From contig CAMYMQ010000394.1 in the NCBI GenBank assembly GCA_947259335.1, forward strand, positions 1 to 33,746: a DNA stretch of 33,746 nt, given 5' to 3'. Source of the DNA: an uncultured Alphaproteobacteria bacterium (lineage in GTDB: Bacteria > Pseudomonadota > Alphaproteobacteria > Bin65). The first letter of the stretch is position 1; every line of letters begins with the position of its first letter. Below the pieces are notes generated by a model that saw only the letters and a list, made by a program, of their open reading frames with translations, was not told the DNA's origin and did no database searches. Below, in pieces: positions 1 through 5,655 of this stretch. The translations under genes and the position numbers were made by a program.

Positions 1-521
1 CCCGAGGCCAGCGCCGGCGTGGCGGCCGGCAGGCGCACCAGGCGCAGGGTCTGCCAGCGCGAGGCGCCCATCGAGCGTGCCAGGGCGAGCCAACCGCGGT
101 CGGTGTTGCGCAGCCCGTCGAAGAAGGCGGCGGTGACCGGGAAATAGATGATCAGGGTCGCCATCACGACCTTGGGCCAGATGCCGAAGCCGAACCAGAG
201 CACGAGGACGGGGGCCAGCGCGTAGACCGGCACCGCCTGGCTGGCGACAAGTACCGGCAGCATCCAGTCCTGGACGTGGCGGCTGGCGACCATGGCCAGC
301 GCCGTGCCGCATCCGATCAGCAGGCCGAAGACCATGCCCAGCAGGATTTCGGCGAGCGTGATCCCGGCATTGGCGGCGAGCAGGTCGAAGTCGTCCCACA
401 GCGACCGGGCGACCTTGTCGGGTGGGGGCAGGATGAAATCCGGCGTGCCGGTCAGCCTGACGACCAGATACCAGACGACGATGACGCCCGCGAGAATGAT
501 CACTCCGCGTACGGCGGTCAT
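1..521 (-). CDS. ABC transporter permease, thiamine/HMP-type (partial, C-terminus off window)
   Basis: Reading the minus strand from an ATG at 521 gives 173 codons without a stop, running off the left edge. The protein begins with a hydrophobic segment (residues about 6-22). It continues with a binding-protein-dependent permease core: several membrane segments and, at about residues 148-160, an EAA-like loop reading LARSMGASRWQTL, which in this family contacts the ATPase. Overall it looks like the SsuC/TauC/ThiX class of inner-membrane permeases. The TPP riboswitch just upstream points to uptake of thiamine or its pyrimidine precursor (ThiXYZ type), which is inference from context. No good Shine-Dalgarno sequence precedes ATG 521. 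That start overlaps the stop of a short upstream ORF, so translation may be coupled. Partner ATPase and binding protein must lie outside the window. Confidence 0.85.
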   Translation of the reverse strand, partial: MTAVRGVIILAGVIVVWYLVVRLTGTPDFILPPPDKVARSLWDDFDLLAANAGITLAEILLGMVFGLLIGCGTALAMVASRHVQDWMLPVLVASQAVPVYALAPVLVLWFGFGIWPKVVMATLIIYFPVTAAFFDGLRNTDRGWLALARSMGASRWQTLRLVRLPAATPALAS

Positions 522-613
522 CGGCAGGCACCCGTGCGCAGAGGACCCGCGCGATCCGGTCTTGCGTCTGTCGTGGTGCGTGGGAACCGAAGCGCCCGTT
601 GAGCAAAGGTCAT
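518..613 (-). CDS. possible 31-codon upstream ORF between riboswitch and permease
   Basis: An ATG at 613, 4 bases after the riboswitch P1 stem, opens a 31-codon frame beginning MTFAQRALRFP. It ends with TGA at 518-520, sharing the four bases ATGA with the permease start. The peptide is Arg-rich and has no recognisable domain. The riboswitch core GTAGGGA sits about 8 bases upstream and could serve as its ribosome site. It could be a coupling leader or a chance frame; nothing shows that it is translated. Confidence 0.35.
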   Translation of the reverse strand: MTFAQRALRFPRTTTDARPDRAGPLRTGACR

Positions 614-616
614 GAT

Positions 617-719
617 CACTGATCCCTACGCCGGCGTTAACCGGATCAGGTTCCAGGGGTCGTCCACCTTTGCGCCGCGGCGCGGGACCTCTCAGCCGGG
701 TATCGGCTCCCCCCAGTGA
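617..719 (-). promoter_or_regulatory. TPP riboswitch (THI element)
   Basis: The minus strand carries the conserved TPP-aptamer blocks in order: GGGGGGAGCC near the 5' end, CCGGCTGAGAGG, then ACCCCTGGAACCTGATCCGG, then GTTAACGCCGGCGTAGGGA. Outer stem P1 is formed by CACTG (719-715) and CAGTG (621-617). The element lies directly upstream of an ABC permease. In this family, binding of thiamine pyrophosphate usually lowers expression of the downstream transport or biosynthesis genes. The GTAGGGA core is close to the first ATG, so control of translation initiation is plausible. Confidence 0.95.
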
Positions 720-728
720 GGTGACGGG

Positions 729-757
729 ACTATGACGGCTAAAGACCGTAAGTACAA
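729..757 (-). promoter_or_regulatory. predicted sigma-70 promoter for the TPP-riboswitch operon
   Basis: On the minus strand TTGTAC (757-752) is followed after 17 bases by CATAGT (734-729). A start at about 722 would place +1 only a few bases before the riboswitch, the usual arrangement. The match is 4 of 6 in each hexamer with ideal spacing. Confidence 0.55.
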
Positions 758-814
758 GGGGGGGGCAGAGACGAACAAATCTGAACCAAGAATATGTAGA
801 AAATTGGAAAAGTG

Positions 815-1660
815 CTATGGTTGACTGACCTGACAATTAGTTTTGCCAGAGTGATAAAATTGCGCAATGCGATTGTTCAAATTTTGAGTCAACATTACTC
901 TCTGCGATAGCAAGACATCCTTCATTCGAATGATTCTATCGAAGTCCTGCTTTCTTTTCTTTGCCGCTTCACAGTTGCCATAAGCTAATTCAAACGCCAG
1001 CCAATCGATTACTATAAATCCTCGAAATCCATTAATTCCAAGGGAGTGCAAGCTTATTGTTTCATCCAGAGATCTCCTGAAGCGTTCTCTCCCACCCTTC
1101 GTATCGCCTGTCATGAATTTGAGTTTTCCTATATATCGTTGAATTTCTGCTTTCAGCATTGGAGTTGATTTATCTTTAAGCTCTGCCTCTCGCAAAAATT
1201 GTTTAGCGCTTTCTAAATCGCCCACTTGCATCGCTTCGCCTGCGAGCACAATCAGTTGTGGAACTCCCGCTAAATGTCGAATTTCTTGCAGCTGTCCTTT
1301 GGCGAGTTGAATGTAGTTGAGAATTTGTGGCGTAAGCATTGAAATTATGCCTAAGGCTGCACCGGAATTCGAGTGTTTTAACTGAATTTCAAGCATTGTT
1401 TTACGGAGATCTGCAATTTTATTGATAGAATCAATGAAAAGCTGCTGTGACTTGTTCTCGTCTTCTTTAGGTTGCGAAACTAATATATCGTATAGTGAAA
1501 TAAAACTCAGAGATATGCCCACAAATATTGCGATACCTGCCGCATATTCCTTAATCTTGGCAAAAGTGCTTTTCGGCTTGTCTAGCGATTTTTCAAGCGA
1601 ATCTATTCGTTTATGAATTCCAATTAGAGTGGCGTTGCTATTTGGGTCGTCTATATCCAT
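815..1660 (-). CDS. hypothetical helical membrane protein, island gene
   Basis: This is a 281-residue protein that I do not recognise. Residues about 12-35 look coiled-coil-like and charged (IHKRIDSLEKSLDKPKS). One clear membrane segment spans about 39-59, and the rest, about 65-281, is a mostly helical soluble part. The stretch around residues 135-215 (AGEAMQVGDLESAKQFLREA and following) has the spacing of TPR-like helical hairpins, a weak resemblance. With one membrane segment near the N-terminus it may present the helical domain on either side of the inner membrane. The gene lies 21 bases downstream of the exported metallopeptidase-like gene on the same strand, so the two are probably co-transcribed and may work together. 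Its AT-rich codon use differs from the rest of the window. Confidence 0.75.
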   Translation of the reverse strand: MDIDDPNSNATLIGIHKRIDSLEKSLDKPKSTFAKIKEYAAGIAIFVGISLSFISLYDILVSQPKEDENKSQQLFIDSINKIADLRKTMLEIQLKHSNSGAALGIISMLTPQILNYIQLAKGQLQEIRHLAGVPQLIVLAGEAMQVGDLESAKQFLREAELKDKSTPMLKAEIQRYIGKLKFMTGDTKGGRERFRRSLDETISLHSLGINGFRGFIVIDWLAFELAYGNCEAAKKRKQDFDRIIRMKDVLLSQRVMLTQNLNNRIAQFYHSGKTNCQVSQP

Positions 1661-1681
1661 ATTTAGCCGCCAAGCTTCGTA

Positions 1682-2140
1682 TCAATTGTTATTGAAACAG
1701 GCAATCATAGCGGCGCACCGTTGTGGCCCGGGTAAGTGCGTCCAGCTGCCAATACTATTTATTATCGATTGGCAAATTTGTGGTAGATTTGATGAGGTGA
1801 TTGCGCCCACTTGCTTGCCCCAGCGGATGGCTTGGCAATCCGCTGAAGTTTCATTCATTATTCCTCCTACGTGAGCGCATTCATGTGCGAACACAAACTG
1901 CTGTACTGTAGGTAGTAAGTTGCCCCATGCACTGCCGTTGATTATAATTCGAGGAGGGAATCTTGACGCTATAGCGACATCCTGAAGAAAGGGTACTACA
2001 CATATTGCTGCAGGGCAGTTCATAATTCGCCCGCCCACAGGTACACCGAAATTGCCGTTGGTACACTGTGCGTGTGCCGGAATTGAAGTGCTCCAAAAAA
2101 GAACGCCAAGAGCAGTAGTGATCCAGCTTTTTCGCATCAT
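1682..2140 (-). CDS. exported HExxH metallopeptidase-like protein, island gene
   Basis: This is a 152-residue protein with a clear signal peptide: basic start MMRKSW, hydrophobic residues 7-20, and an AHA|Q cleavage site after residue 24. The mature part contains HECAH at 86-90, followed by E97 in NETSAD (E97, D101). This HExxH plus ExxxD layout is typical of gluzincin zinc peptidases such as the M48 group, where E97 would be the third zinc ligand. Eight cysteines (26, 42, 47, 88, 102, 123, 142, 148) suggest disulfides in the periplasm or outside the cell. The protein is short for a full peptidase, so it may be a minimal protease or an inactive zinc-binding relative. It is the first gene of a two-gene unit with the membrane protein downstream. 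No exact family can be named. Confidence 0.75.
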   Translation of the reverse strand: MMRKSWITTALGVLFWSTSIPAHAQCTNGNFGVPVGGRIMNCPAAICVVPFLQDVAIASRFPPRIIINGSAWGNLLPTVQQFVFAHECAHVGGIMNETSADCQAIRWGKQVGAITSSNLPQICQSIINSIGSWTHLPGPQRCAAMIACFNNN

Positions 2141-2156
2141 GGGAGATTAGGTGAGC

Positions 2157-2183
2157 TTGGAGCCGATGTGAAAACGATATAAT
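2157..2183 (+). promoter_or_regulatory. predicted promoter reading into the HDAC-family gene
   Basis: A perfect -10 TATAAT lies at 2178-2183, with TTGGAG at 2157-2162 as a weak -35 (15-base spacer). Transcription would start at about 2190, 22 bases before ATG 2212. The -10 lies in AT-rich island DNA and overlaps the opposing promoter. Confidence 0.45.
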
Positions 2184-2201
2184 ATTGAATTCAATTGTCA
2201 A
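2174..2201 (-). promoter_or_regulatory. predicted promoter of the island two-gene operon
   Basis: The minus strand carries a perfect -35 TTGACA (2201-2196), a 16-base spacer and a -10 TATCGT (2179-2174), 33 bases before the metallopeptidase start. The spacer contains a 12-bp perfect palindrome. Confidence 0.55.
2184..2195. promoter_or_regulatory. 12-bp perfect palindrome, candidate operator
   Basis: ATTGAATTCAAT is a perfect palindrome lying exactly in the spacer of the minus-strand promoter and next to the plus-strand -10. A protein bound here could control both directions. No regulator gene is present in the island. Confidence 0.4.
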
Positions 2202-2211
2202 TAGAAAAATA

Positions 2212-3321
2212 ATGAATTCTGTTATTCTAAGTTGCAAATTCATCGGCAGCGAGATCTACCGGCGCTCGCGCTACGGCGGAAAGCATCCGCTCGCGATTCC
2301 GCGCGTCTCGCTCGTGATCGACCTGTGCCGCGCGCTGGGCTGGTTGCCCGACGATGTCTACGTCGACAGCCCGGTCGCGACCCCGGACCAGCTCGCCCGC
2401 TTCCATGACCCCGACTATATCGCCGCCGTCCGGGCCTGCGAGGCCAGTCAGAGCGCGGCCGCGGAGGATCGAGAGCGCTACGGGCTCGGCGTCAACGGCA
2501 ATCCCGTCTTCGGCGAGATCTTCCGGCGGCCCGCGACCGCCTGCGGAGCGACCCTTCTGGCGGCCGACTTGCTGGCGGGTGGCGGCGTGGTCTACAGCCC
2601 CGCGGGCGGCACCCATCATGGCCGGCCCGCGCGGGCGAGCGGCTTCTGCTACTTCAACGATCCCGTCCTGGGCATCCTGGCCTTTCTCGACCAGGGGCTG
2701 GCGCGCGTCGCCTATCTCGACATCGACGCCCATCACGGCGACGGGGTCGAGGACGCCTTCGCCCGGGACCCGCGGGTGCTGACGATCTCCGTGCACGAAC
2801 GCGGCCGCTGGCCCGGCACCGGGCTGGACAGCGATCCGGGGAATAGTCGCTACAATTTCCCGGTTCCGGAAGGCTTCAATGATGCCGAGTTCGACTATCT
2901 GCTGGAGGCCGCGATCCTGCCGCTGCTCGACGGCTTCGCGCCCGACGCCCTGATCGTCCAGACCGGCGCCGACGCGCTCGCCGACGACCCGATGAGCAAG
3001 CTGGCGCTGTCCAACGGCAGTTACTGGCGGGCGATCCGCCATGTTCGCCGGATCGCGCCCCGGCTGCTGGTGATCGGCGGCGGCGGCTACAATCCCTATG
3101 CGGTGGGGCGGTGCTGGGCCGGGATCTGGGCGGAGCTGGCGGGGAAGGAGCTTCCCGACCGGCTGCCCGCCGACGCCGAGGCGCTGCTGCGCGAGATCCG
3201 CTGGCCCCACTCGAAGGGACGCAATCCGCCGGAAGGGTGGCTGACGACCCTGGCCGATCCGCCGTCGACCGGTCCGATCCGGGAGGAGGTCAGGGCCCTG
3301 GCCGGTCCTCGCCCTGGGTGA
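2212..3321 (+). CDS. histone deacetylase family protein (zinc amidohydrolase)
   Basis: This is a 369-residue member of the HDAC / acetoin-utilisation / acetylpolyamine-amidohydrolase superfamily, which removes acetyl groups from amines with a zinc ion. Visible signatures are GGTHHG (133-137, with the catalytic His pair at 135-136), YLDIDAHHGDG (zinc ligands D172 and H174), GADALADDP (third ligand D259) and GGGGYN (catalytic Tyr293). The physiological substrate cannot be told. ATG 2212 is preferred over TTG 2185 because it follows the predicted promoter and family members start only a few residues before the conserved IGSEIYR. The first ten or so codons are AT-rich and appear to belong to the adjoining island. 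The 3' end overlaps the convergent cupin gene by 32 bases. Confidence 0.88.
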   Translation: MNSVILSCKFIGSEIYRRSRYGGKHPLAIPRVSLVIDLCRALGWLPDDVYVDSPVATPDQLARFHDPDYIAAVRACEASQSAAAEDRERYGLGVNGNPVFGEIFRRPATACGATLLAADLLAGGGVVYSPAGGTHHGRPARASGFCYFNDPVLGILAFLDQGLARVAYLDIDAHHGDGVEDAFARDPRVLTISVHERGRWPGTGLDSDPGNSRYNFPVPEGFNDAEFDYLLEAAILPLLDGFAPDALIVQTGADALADDPMSKLALSNGSYWRAIRHVRRIAPRLLVIGGGGYNPYAVGRCWAGIWAELAGKELPDRLPADAEALLREIRWPHSKGRNPPEGWLTTLADPPSTGPIREEVRALAGPRPG

Positions 3322-3628
3322 CCAGCAGGAGCGAATCGGCGACCGCGACCTCGACATGGGTCTCGCCGGCGTCGATGAAGTAGCAGCCGCCCGCCGTCAC
3401 CTCCCGGTCCGGCTCGCCGTCCTGCGACACCCGCATGGCGCCTTCCAGGACCATGACCTGGACCCATTTGGTGTGATCGTGGGCCGGGATGGCGCAGCCG
3501 GCCGGCATCCGGAAGAAGGCTGACCGAACGTCGTAGTCGCCCTCGAACACGACGGCCTTGGACATGGTCGCGCCGCGCACGCCGACTTCGTTCCACTCGA
3601 GCGCCGAGGGGTCGATATAGGTGGTCAA
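3290..3628 (-). CDS. cupin domain protein
   Basis: This is a 112-residue single-domain cupin. The first motif reads IPAHDHTKWVQVMVLEGAMR and supplies two metal-binding histidines, followed by a downstream Glu. The second motif is GCYFIDAGETHVEVA with a further His, consistent with a small metal-binding beta-barrel of the ChrR/cupin_2 type. The start is TTG at 3628, chosen because GGGAG stands about 8 bases upstream and MTTYIDPSALEW is a natural N-terminus; a longer open frame to 3775 looks non-coding. The enzymatic role is unknown: small cupins may be dioxygenases, isomerases or sensors. The 3' end runs 32 bases into the convergent HDAC-family gene. Confidence 0.75.
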   Translation of the reverse strand: MTTYIDPSALEWNEVGVRGATMSKAVVFEGDYDVRSAFFRMPAGCAIPAHDHTKWVQVMVLEGAMRVSQDGEPDREVTAGGCYFIDAGETHVEVAVADSLLLVTQGEDRPGP

Positions 3629-3959
3629 GGTGCTGCTCCCGGAGATCGCTGTTCCGGCGATCCTAGCCGAAGACGGCGCGCGCGCCAGAGCGAACAGAGC
3701 CGGTGGCCCTTCTGCGGCATACGGTGCCGGCGCGGCGAGCTTGAACCGCCACGGGGCGATCGCCACATTGAACATATAGAGAACAAAGGGGTGGACGCCC
3801 GGTCACGGCCTCGCTTCGCCGCCGCCGCGCCGAAGTCCGACGCCCCCAATGCTGACGGATGATGACAGATGCTTACATTCGCCGATGGCGCCACGGGTCG
3901 GAACGATAACCCACGATAACCGATGATAACCTTCCCGCGTTTTGCGCCCCTGCCGGGCG
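3629..3959. other. 331-base gap between two minus-strand genes
   Basis: No convincing gene is seen. The gap contains three phased GATAACC repeats (3905-3931) and a GC-rich stem GCGCCC/GGGCGC (3944-3960) overlapping the end of the methyltransferase gene. No T-run follows the stem, so it is not a typical terminator. Confidence 0.6.
3905..3931 (-). repeat. three copies of a 10-bp-periodic GATAACC repeat
   Basis: GATAACC begins at 3905, 3915 and 3925, with spacers CAC and GAT. Read on the minus strand it shares AAGGTTATCATCGGTTATC exactly with the array at 31155-31173. Confidence 0.85.
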
Positions 3960-4625
3960 CTACACGATCTTCCGCGCGATGGTGAAGCCGTCGCCGATCG
4001 GGACCATCGATACGTGGACCCTCTCATCCTTGGCGACGATGTCGTTGACCCTGCGGATCGCGGCCGTGTTCTTGCGGGTGTCCTCCGCGTCGATGACCCT
4101 GCCGCTCCACAGGGTGTTGTCGAGCATGACCAGCCCGCCGGTCCGCACCAGGGTCAGGCAGCGCTCGTAGTAGTCGGGGTAGGGGCGCTTGTCGGCGTCG
4201 ACGAAGGCCATGTCGAAGTCGCCCGCCCGGCCCTCGGCGATCAGCGCGTCGAGCGAGGCGAGCGCCGGGCCGGTCCGCAGCGTGATCTTGTGCGCGACCC
4301 CGGCCTGCTCCCAGAAGGGGCGGCCGACCGACGGGAATGCGTCTTCGAGGTCGCAGGTCACGATCTCGGCGTCGTCGGGCAGGGCGAGCCCCATCCACAG
4401 GGTGCAGTAGCCCGTGAAGGTGCCGACCTCGAGGAAGCGCCGGGCGCCCGTCACCTCGGCCAGCAGGGCCATGAGCTGTGCCTGTTCGGGCGAGCTCTCC
4501 CAGCCGCTCTGGTCGAGCTTTCCGGTGGCTTCCCGAAGGCCCCGTGCGGCGGCGGGCTCGCGCACCCCCTTGTCGAGCAGATAGGCGCGCAGGTCGGGGG
4601 AGAGGCCGAAGGTTCGTGCGGACAT
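3960..4625 (-). CDS. class I SAM-dependent O-methyltransferase
   Basis: This 221-residue protein is a caffeoyl-CoA-type (family 3) O-methyltransferase, a cytosolic enzyme that moves a methyl group from S-adenosylmethionine to a phenolic or related hydroxyl in a metal-dependent way. SAM-binding motif I is FLEVGTFTGYCTLWMGLALP (64-83). The acidic CDLEDAF (91-97) binds the ribose, and metal ligands are expected at D143 (FVDADK) and D169-N170 (MLDNTLWSG). ATG 4625 is chosen because it begins with the family-like MSARTFGLSPDL; the open frame continues upstream through the tRNA-Pro region, which is not credible. The natural acceptor is unknown. Confidence 0.85.
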   Translation of the reverse strand: MSARTFGLSPDLRAYLLDKGVREPAAARGLREATGKLDQSGWESSPEQAQLMALLAEVTGARRFLEVGTFTGYCTLWMGLALPDDAEIVTCDLEDAFPSVGRPFWEQAGVAHKITLRTGPALASLDALIAEGRAGDFDMAFVDADKRPYPDYYERCLTLVRTGGLVMLDNTLWSGRVIDAEDTRKNTAAIRRVNDIVAKDERVHVSMVPIGDGFTIARKIV

Positions 4626-4745
4626 GGGCGGGGCTCCGGTTCGCGGCAGGGCTGGGGCGGGCAGGCGGAGGGGAAGATGGTATGCGCGCGCCCGGCTGTC
4701 GACCTTGCCGCGCCCGGGGCGGTCGTGTATCTCACGACGAAACTG

Positions 4746-4822
4746 CGGGGCGTAGCTCAGCCTGGTAGAGCGCCTGCTTTGGGAGCAGGAAGCCGGCGGT
4801 TCGAATCCGTCCGCCCCGACCA
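4746..4822 (+). tRNA. tRNA-Pro (TGG anticodon)
   Basis: This is a 77-base cloverleaf with CCA encoded. The acceptor stem is CGGGGCG/CGCCCCG, the D-arm is GCTC...GAGC and the anticodon stem is CCTGC/GCAGG. The loop TTTGGGA carries TGG, and the T-loop is TTCGAAT. The C1-G72 pair is typical of tRNA-Pro. Confidence 0.95.
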
Positions 4823-4867
4823 GTGCGAACACGTGCGATCCATGACAACAGGTGAAGTGGCGGAACG

Positions 4868-5161
4868 ATGAAGGCGCGCCTCTACAAACCGTCCAAGAAC
4901 GCGATGCAGTCCGGCCGGGGCAACGTCAAGGACTGGGTGCTCGACTTCGAGCCCCGGTTCAAGCGGACCCAGGATCCGTTGATGGGCTGGACCAGCTCTG
5001 CCGACACCGCCCAGCAGGTCAGGCTGCGCTTCGCGACCCGCGAGGAAGCGCTGGCCTATTGCGAGCGGCGCAACATCGACGTCACCGTGCGCGAGCCCAA
5101 CGAGCGGCACATCAAGCCGAAGAGCTATGCCAGCAACTTCCGCTGGGACCGCGCCGATTAG
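4868..5161 (+). CDS. NADH dehydrogenase accessory subunit, NDUFS4 (ETC complex I 18 kDa) family
   Basis: This 97-residue protein matches the whole ETC complex I subunit conserved region. It starts MKARLYKPSKNAMQSGRGN and contains WVLDFEPRFKRTQDPLMGWTSS (about 23-44), with the GWTSS element typical of NDUFS4. It ends with KPKSYASNFRWDRAD, the usual C-terminal signature. In mitochondria and alphaproteobacteria this supernumerary subunit sits on the peripheral arm of complex I near the NADH-oxidising module and stabilises it. No transmembrane segment or cofactor motif is present, as expected. The gene stands alone between tRNA-Pro and tRNA-Arg rather than in a nuo operon, which is common for this subunit. 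Length is normal for bacterial members. Confidence 0.93.
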   Translation: MKARLYKPSKNAMQSGRGNVKDWVLDFEPRFKRTQDPLMGWTSSADTAQQVRLRFATREEALAYCERRNIDVTVREPNERHIKPKSYASNFRWDRAD

Positions 5162-5224
5162 CCCCGATTCGCGCGGGCGCCGGCGTTCAGCCGCCCGGCG
5201 ATCTGTGCTATGACTCGCTCCCAC

Positions 5225-5301
5225 GGCCCCGTAGCTCAGCTGGATAGAGCACCGGCCTTCTAAGCCGATGGTCGCAGGTTCGAATCCTGCCGGGGTCGCC
5301 A
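5225..5301 (+). tRNA. tRNA-Arg (TCT anticodon)
   Basis: This is a 77-base cloverleaf with CCA encoded. The acceptor stem is GGCCCCG/CGGGGTC with one G-T pair, and the T-arm is GCAGG TTCGAAT CCTGC. The loop CTTCTAA carries TCT. The top pair of the anticodon stem, 27-43, is C-A, a mismatch. Confidence 0.95.
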
Positions 5302-5655
5302 TCCTTTCCGGACCTTCCTGCGCCGCCGACGCCGCTTCCAGTGCGTCCCGGGACGGCACGCAAGCGTGCCTCATAGTCGTACCAATTTCATGTCCCAGGC
5401 TAAGGCGGGGCGGCGCCGGGCCGGCATAATGACGCTCCGGACCGTGCCAGGCCGGGATTGTTGGTTCGGAGTCGACTCGCGGCCGACGGCCACGTTAGCT
5501 TCGGGTGACGAGAGGCCTGCTTGCCGCCACATTTCAGGCTTTTGCTGCGAAGCAGACTAGCCGCGTCCGCCATGTCACGCCGCCGCCCGTTCCCGTCGGT
5601 TCGGGCGGTCCTCCCCAGATCGCCTCACCAGGAGCCGGAGCTCTCCGCCCGCTGC
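5302..5655. other. 354-base gap after tRNA-Arg with a short hairpin
   Basis: I see no convincing gene here, though the tamA frame is open back to 5521. A strong inverted repeat GGCACGC-AA-GCGTGCC lies at 5355-5370, 54 bases after the tRNA. It is not followed by a T-run but could form the 3' end of the tRNA transcript. No integrase or att-like duplication of the tRNA end is visible. Confidence 0.5.

Larger units (their letters stand above)
760..2240. other. AT-rich island of probable foreign origin
   Basis: From just after the G-run at 758-765 to about 2235 the DNA is visibly AT-rich (about 40 percent GC by eye), between neighbours at about 65-70 percent. It holds two genes of unknown function and a divergent promoter region. 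The right edge falls inside the first codons of the HDAC-family gene, where composition changes abruptly at about 2235. No integrase, transposase or clear terminal repeats are visible, so the mechanism of arrival is unknown. Confidence 0.6.

Noticed and set aside
2227-3357. Long minus-strand open frame of 376 codons opposite the HDAC-family gene
   Set aside because: The plus strand has all catalytic motifs of the HDAC fold; the opposite frame is a GC-rich shadow with no recognisable motifs.
3905-3931. CRISPR array
   Set aside because: Repeat units are 7 bases with 3-base spacers and no cas genes are present; far too short for CRISPR repeats and spacers.
3944-3960. GCGCCC/GGGCGC stem near the O-methyltransferase stop as an intrinsic terminator
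   Set aside because: Downstream on the minus strand the sequence is A-rich (AAAACGC), not a T-run, and the stem overlaps the stop codon.
5225-5655. tRNA-Arg as an integration site of a genomic island
   Set aside because: No integrase, no duplicated tRNA 3' end and no composition change follow; normal chromosomal tamA comes next.
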